Positions 46,751 through 58,100 of a DNA stretch of 64,000 nucleotides are shown piece by piece (within the stretch, counting starts at the first letter, position 1; each line of letters opens with the position of its first letter). The notes under the pieces are model-generated. The model was given only the letters and a program-made list of their open reading frames with translations, did not search any database and was not told the DNA's origin. The position numbers were made by a program, and so were the translations under genes. Source of the DNA: Edaphochlamys debaryana (lineage: Eukaryota; Chlorophyta; Chlorophyceae; Chlamydomonadales); assembly GCA_016858145.1 (NCBI GenBank), contig JAEHOE010000078.1:496001-560000 (forward strand), read 5' to 3'.

Positions 46751-49700
46751 ATGCTTCAGCTCCGCTGCGCTGCGCAGAACTATGAGTGGGGCAGGAGAGC
46801 GGAGGAGAGCGAGGTGAGCTGCTACTGCGTCGCGTTTTCTTGACGCGGTCCACAACCGCAAGCGAGGCTCTGTGTTGGGCCTCCTCTGCAATCAGCTGAT
46901 CAACTCAATTGCATCGATAGGTGGCCAAGCTGGCGAAGGCGAACGGCAGCGACATCGATGAATCCAAGCCCTTCGCAGAGCTCTGGTAAGGCCCCGGCGC
47001 CCGCGCTGCTGCCGGTGGGCTCTTCAGCCCGTCGAGATGAACTGGAATCCCGCTGGCCAGGCCCGACTCAGGAGCCGCGCCCGTGCCGATGCCTGCAACT
47101 CCCGCCTCAGGATGGGCGCGCACCCCACCTGCCCCTCCAAGCTCCAGTCCACCGGGGCTAGCCTCGCCTCCTGTCTGGAACGCTGCCCGCAGCTTCTTGG
47201 GGACAAGGTGGTGCGGCGCTTCGGCGCGCAGCTGCCCTTCCTCTTCAAGGCAAGCGCGGCTCCCGCAAGTTGCCGCAACGCCCCGCTGCCTTGAGTAACG
47301 CCTGCGCCCTGCGGCCCCCCCCTCCACGCCCCCCACCCCCCACCCCACCCCCCGCACCCCGCACCCCGCACCCCGCACCCCACCCCCCGCGCCCCACCCC
47401 CCGCACCCCGCACCCCTGCTACCCCCCGACCCACATCCCCACAAATACATCCGCCACCACCACCCCCCGCGCTCCAGGTGCTTAGCGTCAACAAGGCGCT
47501 GTCCATCCAGTCCCACCCGGACAAGCAGCTGGCGGAGCGGCTGCACGCGGAGCACCCCAAGGTGGGGCGGGGGCTGGGGAGCCGGCGGCACGGGCTGGGC
47601 CCCCTCTGGGCCTGCCTTGGGCCTGGGCCTGGGCCTGCACCTGGGCCTGCCTCGAAGCCTGTCCGGGCAGCCGAAACTCCGTGGCTCTCTGTCGCGCGGG
47701 GAGGGCTTCACCGGGTCAGCGGGCTCAGCGGCGCACACGCGCACCCGGCCCTTCTCCTCTCCCCCCTGCAATCGCCCTGTCCCCCCCTTCCTCCCCTTCC
47801 CCCCTCCCTCCCCCACTCCCCCTCTCCCCCTGCCTCTCTCGCAGCTGTACGCCGACCCCAACCACAAGCCCGAGATGGCTCTGGCGCTGAGCGACTTTGA
47901 GGCGCTGTGCGGCTTCGCGTCCACGCAGGAGCTGCAGGTGGGGGGGGCGGAGGGGGCTGGGGGGGGGGGAAGCAGGGGGGGAGAGCGTGTGTGGGGCAAC
48001 CCCGCGTGCCAAGGCTTAGGACCAGCTCGCTCCTCACTTTGACGCCCCCGCCTCCCCTCCTACCCCTCCCTCCCGTCCTCAACCCCCCCCCCCAAACCAG
48101 GACCGGCTCCGTGGGGTGCCCGAGCTGGCCTCCCTGGTGGGCCCCCAGGCGGCGGGGGCGCTGCTGGCGCTGGAGCCGGGGTCGGGGGCGGGGGAGGAGG
48201 CCAAGCAGGTGGGTTTGGGTGTGGGTGTGTGGGAAGGCGGCCGGGGGGCGGGGCGGGTGAGGGAGTCGGGGTGTGCGGGTGGTGGGGGGGAGACCTAGGG
48301 TCAGGGGCTGGGGCCCAGGGGGCGTGCGGGCGGGGGTATGGGTATCAGTGGTGGGGTGTTGGGCTGCGGTGGTCCGCGGCTGTGCTGGTGCTGTGGAGCT
48401 GGTGGCAGGGGGACCGGTGGGAGCCGGGCGGGATGGAGAGCGGCCGGCCCCTGCACCAGAGCGGCGCTGCTCCCCGTCTGCAACAGCAGGCATAGGGGGT
48501 TTGTGGGGGCATCTCCCACCTCCAAGGTGGGCCGGCAGACGCAGGGGGCGATGCTGTGGGGAAGGGGTGCAGCGGGTCAGGGGCGGGGCTCCGTCCATGC
48601 CGGCGAGCCGCAGCCTGGCAGTCGCTGCCTGGCGCCTCTGTCAGTGCGGGTTAGGAGCGAGTATGGGTCCCCTCGCAGGCAGCCACCCTCCCACAGTGCC
48701 TGCCTGCTCCTTCCTCCTCCCGCCCCCAACCCGGGCCGCTCGCGTCGTCCCCCCTTCCCTCACCCGCCTGCCACCCTCCCCCTCCCCCTCCCCCCCAAAG
48801 GCGCTCCGCACGGCCTTCACGCGGCTCATGACCGCCAGCCCCGAGGCGGTGACGGGGGCGGTGCGGAGCCTGGTGGAGCGGCTGAAGCGGGAGCAGGTGC
48901 GGGGGGGTGGTTGCGTGGGGTGTTCCTAGTGCGGGGGTGGCTAGTGCAGGGCGCAAAGCGGAGGCAGCCCGCCCGTCATTCTGTGGGGCGCGTGAGCTTG
49001 GGGCGCCGGAGGGGTGCGACGTGGGTGGGACGGAGCGGCGCGGGGGTGGGAGGGCGCGGACTCGAGATGGCGGGGCCGGGCTGGCGGCGGCCCTCAGTCT
49101 AGGCCCGATGCCTGTCCCGTGGCCGTGGCTCATAGACATGGAGAGGGGGCGGTGCCCCTGAGTTCCTGCCCAGGGGTTGCTGGGACGGGCGCGATCCCAG
49201 CGGGGTACGGTGCCCGGGGTGTGGCAGCGACACGCCTGCATGGCTCCTGGAACCGGCAACCGAGCCCCGAGCTTCTTCCACGTGTCGATCGGCCCCTCCC
49301 CTCCCTCCCCCCCTCCTCCTCCGCCTCCAGGACTCGGGCACCGCCCTCTCCCCCCACGAGGCCCTGGCACTGCGCCTCAACACCCAGTTCCCGGACGACG
49401 TGGGCGTGTTCTCGGCCTTCTTCCTAAACCTGGTGGGTGGGATGGTTGGGGGTACCGCGGGTGGTGGGGTGGGGTGGGGTGGGGCGGCGGGGGACGGGCA
49501 AGGCGGGCCAGGGAGGAAGCGGAGCGGAAGGAATGAAGCGCATGGTGCACAGCCCCCATGCCCTCGCCCGAGCCTGCTTTTCCCCGCCCATCCCCGCTCA
49601 GCCCGCTCTGCCCATCCCCTTTGCCTCCCTCCCACACCCCACCACCCCCACCTCCCACCTCCCCACCCCACCCCAGGTGACGCTGCCCCCGGGCCACGCC

Positions 49701-50312
49701 ATCTACCTCCCCGCCAACGAGCCCCACGCCTACCTGGCGGGCGAGCTGGTCGAGTGCATGGCGGCATCAGACAACGTCATCCGAGCGGGACTCACGCCCA
49801 AGTTCAAGCACGCCGAGGTGCTGTGCGATTCGCTGACGTACCGCCAGGGCCCACCCGACGTTCTGACCGGCACCCCCGCCGGCCCCCCCGGCCTCACGCT
49901 GTACCGGCCGCCTTTCGAGGAGTTCGAGATCCACCGAATCCAGGCCGACTCGTCCGGATCTGGATCTGGGTCGGGGGCGGGGTCCATGACACTGCCCGCC
50001 TCCGGCGGGCCGCGGATCCTGCTGGTCACGGCCGGCGAGGCCGAGGCGGGGGTGGTGGGGCCCCTGCCTGAGGCCCTCGAACTAGTACCCGAGATTGAGC
50101 GGAGCGGGGCGCTCCGGAGGGGCAGCATCGTGCTGATTGCGCCTGGGGTGGAGGTGGCGCTGCGGCGGGCGGAGGGGCTGGAGGGGTGGGTGGCGGCGGT
50201 GAACGGTGCCTTCCTGGCGCTGGCGGAGGCGCTGCCAGAGGCCCCGGCGGGCGAGGCGGTAGCGGCGGAGGCGGAGGTGGAGGTGGCGGCGGAGGTGGAG
50301 GCCGCGAGGTAG
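46751..50312 (+). CDS. PMI: Mannose-6-phosphate isomerase, type I
   Basis: Nine exons, 46751-46813, 46921-46985, 47111-47249, 47478-47561, 47845-47937, 48101-48208, 48801-48896, 49331-49432 and 49677-50312, give 461 residues. The zinc enzyme interconverts fructose-6-P and mannose-6-P, feeding GDP-mannose for glycosylation and ascorbate. It starts with QNYEWGRRAEES, then ELWMGAHPTCPS. The zinc ligands are Q100 and H102 (IQSHPDK), E127 (HKPEMA) and H267 (ANEPHAYL). The active-site NVIRAGLTPK (R286, K292) is present. The cupin C-terminal half ends in an Ala/Glu/Val-rich tail not typical of the family. Intron 3 uses a GC donor (AAG/GCAAGC) with a normal AG acceptor; no in-phase GT alternative is visible. 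Intron 3 is a C-rich CACCCCG repeat. The product is cytosolic by absence of a presequence. Confidence 0.95.
47320..47420 (+). repeat. CACCCCG-type simple repeat in intron 3 of PMI
   Basis: C-rich heptamer-like tandem repeats (GCACCCC) fill the acceptor half of the GC-AG intron. Confidence 0.75.
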
Positions 50313-51052
50313 CGGGGCGGTGGGCAGGGTGTGGAGCGGGGTTTGGAGGGTGGAAGGGGGCGAGGGAGGTGTGGGGCTATGCATTGACTGACTGTCACGA
50401 CAGGGGGCCAGCAGCGACAGTCTGGAGGCGCTGCAGACTTCTCTCTTTTTGCACAAGGAAGGTTACTGGATGATTGATTGACCAAATGGGGCATACGTGG
50501 ACGGCGCTGTGCTGATCGAACTCGGAGCGAGGGGGCCGACGGTTTGAAGGAGGGCGGGGACATGGCCGAGACGGCGGAAACATGGCCGGACATGGCCGAG
50601 CGTGCCTGAAGCGACACGCCTGGAAGCAATTACGGGATGGTAGAACGCGTGCCTGTGTACGCGTGGCTCCTGAAGTGCCGGGGCCTCCGTCGCTGGTGAG
50701 CTAATTCCGGTGACCTTCCATTGAAGCGGGTCGTCTTCCTACCCGCGGTTCAGGACACTTTGCATCCCTTGCGATAACTCACAGCAGCTGCGTTAACCTG
50801 TACACGCCCACTACTGCACGCTGTGACGCGCACTGCAAGTACATTTGCGCATGCGCTTCAGCCATTCAGGACACCGCTACCGCGTACGCCGGCTAGCGCG
50901 TTCTCGAGTTTTGACAACTAATCAGGAGTCAGCTGCGATCAAGTCTGGCGCTGTAACAGCGAGGCAATTTAGAATGGCGACGCATCAGCCGCGGTAGCTT
51001 GCGCCCGCGACGCCGGATATGTGCTCACGCCGTGCTGGGTGCCTACTGAGGC
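50313..51052. other. Intergenic region
   Basis: 3' flank of PMI and promoter of the next gene. The proximal part (50700-51000) is AT-richer. No gene is supported. Confidence 0.45.
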
Positions 51053-54000
51053 ATGGAAGCACGTGGCCCGTCTGGGCCCCCTCGTCCTCCTGGCGGTTTG
51101 GGCACAAGTCTGGGGCCCCTGCCATCCGCCATCCGCGGAGCGGCGCCCAGCCCTCCTCGTGGCCGGCCTGATGACTCTCACCGCGAAGGCTCGCAGAGCG
51201 GCATGGGGAATGGCTCATTCTACCACGCCTCGCTCAGCGGCCCGCTGCCGACCTCTGGCGGGTCCATCGAGCCCATCGCCAGCGCCTTCCGCTGCGTCCA
51301 ACTCGGCGAGCCCTCAGTCAGCGGAAGCCCAGCAGGGGCGGCCTCACGCGGCAGCAGCAGTCGCAGCAGCAAGCCACCCCTGCTGGAGCTGCCTGCCCTT
51401 CCCTCCGCGGGCAGTGTCAGCGTCGGCATCCCCAGCATGCCGTCCTCCGCCGGCGGAAATGCCGTCAGCGTCGCGGCTTCCACTGGGCCCACAGGTGTGA
51501 CTCTGGCGTTTCTAGAGTCCCTCAAGGCTGCCTGCCGCCAAGGAGCTACCCTGCGCGACGTCTTCCGCACGACCGTCCTGCCTGCGACGCGGGGCTCGCG
51601 GTGCGCTTACGTAAGCCTACTCAACCACGAGCACCGCGGCCGGCCATCTGCCGTACTGCTGGCGGGCTGGGACGAGCGCCTTAGTGATGTCGTGGACTGC
51701 CTGTCGGACTACGTGGCGGCCGCCACTTCAGCGGTGGCGGCGTGGGGTGGCGGCGGGTCGCACCGGCGGGGCACGTTTGACGGAGGCGAGCCGCCGCACG
51801 TGCCGCCGCCGACGGCGGCGGTGGCGGCGGCGGCGGACCCTGGCTTCGCGGTGTGGCTGGACCTGCTCGCCATAAACTTCCATGCGACGGGCCTCGGCAT
51901 GACCGGATCGGTATCGTCGGCGGCGGCGGCAGGGCCGCCGACGGCAGCGGCGCTGGCGGCGGCGCGCACCCGGCCGGGCAGCAAGTGAGTGCCTCCCTTG
52001 GGGCTGAGCACGAGGGAAGCGCCCGCGCGACCCTGCCGCCCCTTCCCTCCCGCCCTCCTCTCCTGCCCTCTACCATCCCCGCCCCACCCTTCCCATCTCC
52101 TGACCCCTTCCCCGCGCCATCCTTCGTTCCACCCACTCTCCTGCCCCTGCCTCCGTGCCGGCAGGCCGCCGACGCCCACCGCCGACGGTCCCACTCTGGA
52201 GCGAGCCCGCGCGCTGCCGGCGGCCGTGGCCGCCACACGCCTGGTCCTGCTGCTCCCCGGGGCGCAGGGGGGGGCGCTGCGGGAGCACCCCGTGTCCCTG
52301 GCGGTGTGGCACGCACTGCGGGGCCGGGGCGTGGCGGCGGCGGGGGCGGCGGCGGCGGCGGCAGGGGTGGCGGCGGCGGGGGCAGGGGGTGCGTCGACGC
52401 TGGCGATCCTGCCGCCGGCGGATTTGGACGTGGGGCTGGTGCAGGTGAGGGGCGGGGCTGGGGGCCGGGGGGGAGGAGAGGGGTATGTGAGGGCGTGTGT
52501 GTGTTCTGGGGTCGGATGATGGCGAGGCGTGCCAGTGGCAGATCTGGATGTGGGGCTGGTGCAGGTGAGGGGCGGGGCGGGGGTGAAGGGAGGGAGGGGG
52601 AGACGGGGGATCGTGATGAAGGGGGTGCAGGGGTGTGGGGCGGGGCGCGTGGGGTTTGGGGGGGGGGGGTGCGGGGAAGACTGCAGCAGCCGGAAAGACT
52701 GCAGGCCCAGAAGTGCAGGTGAGGGCTTGAGTGCGGGTGCGGGTGCAGTTGAGGGGCAGTGGGTAAGGCTGTGATGGGTCCAGATAGCAGGGGACAGCTT
52801 TGAACGGCGTTGCTGCTCGCCCGGAGCCTGATCCAATGAGGCTGCCCACACCGGCCCCCGCCGCAGGCCGCGTATGAGAGCCTCACGGTCACGGTGTCTG
52901 CCAAGGCATCGGAGGACTTCGCCTCCCCCGCCCTGTCCAGCCACCCCAGCTTCACCTCCCACAGCAGCTTCTCCACAGCTTCCGCCATCGGCGGATCGAG
53001 CTTCACGGGCGGCGGCGGCGGCGGCAGCATCGGAGCCGTCATCGACAGCGCTGCCGCCGCGGCGGCGGCGGCCGCGGCCGCGGCGGCGCGGGCCCGCATG
53101 AGCCCTGACCGGGTTGCGATGCGTGCGATGCGTGAGGGGGCGTCGGCGGCGTCGGCGGCTGCCATCGCCGCCGCCAGCGATCCGCAGCCAGGCAAGACCG
53201 TGCGGGAGGGCCTGGCGGCAGCGGCCATGGCGACGGCGGGAGAGCTCCTTTCGCGCCCCGTCGGCGGCAGCGCCACGGCGGCGGCCATGGCCGCCGCTGC
53301 AGCCGCCGCCGCTGGCGGCGACGGTGGCAGGGGCTCGTTACCGCCGCCGCCGGCGTTGCGGTATGCCCGACTGAGTGACACTGGGCCGCAGCCGCCGTCG
53401 CTGCCGCTAGCGCCGCACCCGCCGGGGCACCCGCCGTCGCCGCCGCCGCCGTCGGCGTCGCCGCCGCGGCGGCCGCCGGCGTCCGCGACGGGGCGTGCGC
53501 CACGGCCGCCGATGCTGCTGACGTCACCCGGCGGCGACGGCGGCGTGCTGCCGTCACCCAAGTCCCTGACGGCGAACGGCACCCTGCCGCCGCCGCCGTC
53601 GGGGCGACGCGCCGGCCACGCCTCCTCCAGTACCCCGGGCGAGATCATGTACAACGCTGGGTCGCCGCCCACAGCACTTACGGTCGCTTCATCTCTGGAC
53701 GACGACACGGGATCGCCAGAACGGGACGGTGGCGGCCGCGGCAGCGGCGGCGGCGGCGGCGATGCAGGCGCGGCCCGGCGGCCCCGCGGCCTGGCGCCGC
53801 TGGCGGAGGCGGAGGCGGTGTGCAGTCCGCGGGCGGCGGCGCTGCGGACATCGTCACGTGAGTGGGCTGTTAAGGTTGACAGCGTGTCTCGGTTGCGGGG
53901 ATGAGTGTTAAGGGGATGCCTATGGAAGCGGGGCCCTGGACAAAGGAGCGAGGAGTGGGCGCTAAAGGGCGGAAGTGTGTGTCGGTTGAGAAACAGAGTC

Positions 54001-57000
54001 CAGGAACTGCTAGGGCCAGGGCCCTGGCCTAGGGCCAGGGCCCTGGCCTAGGGCCAGGGGGGCTGTTGTCGGGGGCCGTGAAACACGGAGCAAGGAGTGG
54101 GCGGGCAGTCTTCCGAGGGTTCACCCGCGACACCCCGTGCCCCTCGCCCAAGCTGGGCGCCGAAGCTCTCATCCAACTTGGGGAATGGGGATGCGGTGCC
54201 GTGTGGCGCGCGGCGCGAGAGCGCACAGCCCCTCCTTGCCGAGATGCTGAGATTGCTGACCCACCCGAGTCTGGCCCTCCTTTCCCCCACAGCTGCGCCC
54301 TGGGAGCTGCAGCCGCTGCCCTCCCCCAATCGCCATGGGGCGGGCCGCAGCAACGACCCCGGCCGGGCGGCACAGGGGCCCACCGGCGGCGGCGGCGGCG
54401 GCAGCCTCGCGCCGCTGCCCCCCGGCGGCCGCCTGCCGACGCTCGGCGTCTCCGTCAGCTCGCCGCTGCGTCTGCGGCGGTCGAGCGAGGAGGCCGGCGC
54501 CGACGCGGCAGGGGCGGCGGCGCCGTCACCGCGGCTGCGGCCGCCGGCGGCGCCGCTGCCGACGGTGCCGTCGTCGCCGCGGCGGCCGGCTGCGTCGGCG
54601 TCGGTGCCTCTGCCGCCGCCGCTGGCCTACCCTGGCGGCGGCGAACGCGCCAGCGGCAGCGGCAGCGTCGCCGGCGCCCCCGTCGGCGTCATCATCGGCG
54701 GCGGCGGCGGCGCCGATACCGACGGCGACGGCGACGCCGAGGAGGACCTGGCGGCGCTGCTCCGTGAGCCCGCCACCCGCATCCCCGCCGACGGCGGCCG
54801 CGGCCTGCAGCGGCCGCCGCCGGCGCCGTCCGTTCCGCCAGGGCCGCCGTCGGCGGCGGCGGCGGCACGGCCGTCGCCGTGGGCTGCCGCCTCCGCAGGC
54901 TCGGCCCCCGACATGTCGGTCCTGGCGGCCAGCAGGCCGCTGCCGCCAGAGCTGGGGCGGTTGGTCGGTATGGGGCGCCTGCTGGCCGCGCTGGGCCACG
55001 CCGCGACCGGCGCGCGCCTCGCAAAGCACGCATTTCACGCCTGCCGTGGCGCGCGTGGCGCGACGCACCCCGACACGGGCCGCATCGCGATCGCGCTGGG
55101 GCAGCTCCTGCACGCGGCGGCATCGCAGGCCGCGGCGGCGGCGGCGGCGCAGCAGGCGGCGGCGGCGCTGGGCCGCCCCGGCAGCATCGCCGTCCGCGCC
55201 GCCGCCGCCGCCGCCGCAGGCGGCGGCGGCGCGGGCCCAGGCTCCGCCGCCGGCTCGCCGGCCTCCCCCGCTGGCCTCCCCCTAGCCTCCTCCCCGTCCA
55301 CCTCGGGGGCCCTGTCCGGCGGCCTGGGTGCCGGCATGATTCGCGTCAGCTCCGCCGCCGCCCTCTCCTCCCTCGCCGCCGCCGCGCCCGGCTCGCCACC
55401 GCTATCCGCCGCCATGGCGGCGGCGGGCAGCCCCGCCGCCGCCGCCGCCGCCGCCGCGCCGGCTCCGTCGGAGGACGCCGAGGCGCTGCTGCGGGGCGGC
55501 CTGGCCACCCTGGAGCGATTCCTGGGCACGGAGGCGGAGGAGGTGCTAGCGGGACGGCAGGCGCTCGCCGCGGTGCTGTCAGCGGCGGGCAGGTGGGGCT
55601 TCATGTTGCTCAGCATGATCTGTCATGTCGTTACTTTGCGGGAGCTCTGCGTTGAGTCGGGTACCATGTGCAGGAGTTCATTTTGGTGGTGCTTTGGCTG
55701 CAAGCGGCTGCCGCGAGCCGTGACTATCGCGCATGCCCCCAACGTGCATGCCCCGCGCCCCTCCTCCCGCAAACCACCACCAGCCAGGCACGGCGACGCA
55801 GCCTCCTCCTGTGCCCCGGTGCCCCTGTAACCCCCCGCGCCATCCCCGCATGCCTCTTCCTTACATGTTCCCTTCTTACCGGCTCCGCCATCCCCTTTTC
55901 GTAACCACCAGGCACGACGATGCGGCCTCCCTGCTGCAGAGAGCGCTGTCGCATCGCTCCGTGCGCGCCCGGCCGCCGGGCCCGGCGGCGCTGGCGGCGG
56001 GTCTAGAGCTGGCGGCGGCGCTGGCGGCGGCGGGGCGCTGCGCCGAGGCACGTCGCACGCTGGCGGCGCAGCTCGCCTTTCTGGAGCAGGAGGAGGAGGA
56101 GGCGGCCATAGCGAACGCCACCGCCGCCGCCGCTGCGTCGCGGGCCCGGTCGGTGCCGCTGGCGCTGGCGCTGGCGGAGGATGGCGGCGGCGGCAGCATC
56201 GCCGGAGCTCGGCCGGGAGCGGGCGGGAGAGGAGAGGGGAGTGACAGCGTTGCCAGTCCCTCGATCTCGCCGCCCGGGGCCGGCGGCGGCGGCAGGCAGC
56301 TGACGGCACTCAAGCGGGAGGAGATGCTGGTGGGCCGGGGTGTGCGGAAGAGGGTGTGCTGCTCATGACAGCCAGTGTTGACATGTGGACGGAGCGACTG
56401 GGGGCGGCTGGGTTGACGCGGGCGGGGCTCCGCTGTTGTGCACAGAGTGCGGCGCGATGCGGGGCATCTCTACTGCCGCGCTTGCTGCTGCCCGGGCGTG
56501 GGCCCCTGCGGCCCCCATCGCGCACTACTGCGCTAACGACCTCCAACCCGCCCCGGCATGCATTGCGGCACCCGCCGGGCCCGGCTCCCTCCCCCTGCGC
56601 GCTCCACTCCTCTCACCGCCTCCCCTCGGCCCTGCTCCACCCTACCCCGGCCCCTCCCTGGCCCCCCCCAGGCCCGAACGGCGCACGCCCTGGCGGCATT
56701 GGAGGAGGGCGCGGGGCGGCCGGAGCCAGCGCTGGGGCTGTACCGCCGGGCGGCAGAGGTATGCGCGGGGGCTTGGATGGGCAGCAGACCAACAGAGGGC
56801 GCGGGCGGGAATAAGAAGCGGGAGGGGGGCGTCAGGGCTCAGAGCCGAGAAGGGGCCTCCCTCAGGCGGAGCTTCGCCGGAAGACCTGCTCCGACGTTCG
56901 CGCTGAACCCGCTTCCATTCCTCAATGCGCCCCAGGGTTATACTTCAGTGTACGGCACCCGCCATCCAATTACCGCCGGCGTCACGGTCTCCTTGGCGAT

Positions 57001-57343
57001 GCTGCTGGCGGGCGCGAAAAGGTACGTAGCTACGGGTGCACGTAGCGGGTATGTGGGGTCGCGCGGCAGGTTCATGCAACGGCACGGCCTTCTATGGATG
57101 ATCACGTCAGCTCACTACACGCTCTGTCGTGACGCCTCACCGCCACCCCCGCCCATGGCCGTGCTGTGCAGGTACGGCGAGGCGGTTGAGTCACTGCGTG
57201 CCGTACTGGACGTGTACCTGGAGCTGTACGGCCCGCACCACCCAACCACTAGCCGGGTCAGCCGCCGCCTGGGGGACGTGGAGGAGGCAATGGAGGAGGA
57301 GGGGGAGGGTGTGGGGGAGGGGCCGGGGCCCCTGGGCGGCTGA
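51053..57343 (+). CDS. Large alanine-rich protein with C-terminal TPR repeats
   Basis: Eight exons, 51053-51984, 52165-52444, 52867-53857, 54293-55592, 55912-56329, 56672-56758, 56936-57021 and 57172-57343, give 1421 residues with every phase matching. Residues about 150-210 (LAFLESLKAACRQGATLRDVFRTTVLPATRGSRCAYVSLLNHE) are the best-ordered N-terminal part and could be a GAF-like sensor segment, unproven. The middle is Ala, Gly and Pro homopolymers encoded by GCC/GCG runs. The C-terminal part from about residue 1080 holds helical TPR-like units: LGHAATGARLAKHAFHACR..HPDTGRIAIALGQLL, DDAASLLQRAL, then ALGLYRRAAEGYTSVYGTRHPITAGVTVSLA and YGEAVESLRAVLDVYLELYGPHHPTTSRVSRRLGDVEEAM. The last two are kinesin-light-chain-type TPRs. 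The function is unknown; it is probably a scaffold or signalling protein. The frame across 53857/54293 joins the two halves, so I treat it as one gene. Confidence 0.7.
52538..52580 (+). repeat. Truncated copy of TPR-gene exon 2 end with donor
   Basis: GATCTGGATGTGGGGCTGGT followed by GCAGGTGAGGGGCGGGGC duplicates 52424-52462 (exon 2 end and donor), 117 bp downstream in the intron. Confidence 0.85.
54008..54060. repeat. 19-bp self-complementary tandem repeat in intron 3
   Basis: TAGGGCCAGGGCCCTGGCC is repeated head to tail (two full units and partial ones). Each unit is itself nearly a palindrome, so single strands can form stacked hairpins. Confidence 0.9.
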
Positions 57344-57439
57344 TCCCACACGTTGAGGCCCGCGGCCAGGACAGGCCGAGCGCGGTAGAGCCCATCCCCA
57401 AGGACCCCAGGTATGGGGCTGGAAGACTGCCAAGGGCCA

Positions 57440-58100
57440 ACGGCGGGGGGCCGGCGGCCGGCCTTCCGCTGCTGGAGGCGCAGGCGCAGTCCCTGGCGGG
57501 GCATTGCAGCAGTGGGGCGCCCCGTGGGCAGGCGGGCAATGGCACCGCTGTGACCGCCCTCTCTTTCGGGGTAGTGGGTAACTTCTGCGGCAGGCCTTCC
57601 GCTGCTGGAGGCTGCTCGAGGCGCAGGGGCAGTTCATGCGGGGCGGACCAGCCGTGTGCGTCCCCGTGGGCAGGCGGGCAATGGCACCGTTGTGGCCTTC
57701 CTCCCTCGGCAATGGGTACCCTCTGCGGGAGTCCGGCAGCAGGAGCGGCCGGGGCAGCCCCTGGCCTGAGGGGCAGCGGGGCAAGGTGGTGGTGGTCGCA
57801 GAGGGTGGCCCAGCGGTTGGTGGTTGGCGCCGAAATGCGCAGTGCGTGGTTGGAACCTCGCCATCCCAACACGCCACTCTGTCAGGCCCATGCGTGGGGC
57901 TGAGCGCGTGGGGCTGAGGATGCGTTGGTTACCGGTACAGTAGGGACGGCCTCCAAGTGGGGAGGCAATGAGCGCCGCGGGACAAGGTGGTATCGTGGTG
58001 GTCCCCTGGCCTTTGGGGGCCGCAGTACAGGTGGTGGTGGTCGCAGAGGAAGGCCCAGCGGTGCGGTCCAGTCCGCCGAGCCCACGCGTGGGGCTCAGGG
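57440..58100. repeat. Imperfect direct repeats of about 135-140 bp
   Basis: GGCCTTCCGCTGCTGGAGG (57461 and 57593) and GTGGGCAGGCGGGCAATGGC (57524 and 57666) mark two units. GTGGTGGTGGTCGCAGAGG recurs at about 57787 and 58030. This is non-coding 3' flank of the TPR gene. Confidence 0.7.

Noticed and set aside
51681..53708. 675-codon open frame antisense to the TPR gene
   Set aside because: It is a by-product of GC-rich repeats; the sense strand has phase-consistent splicing and TPR homology.
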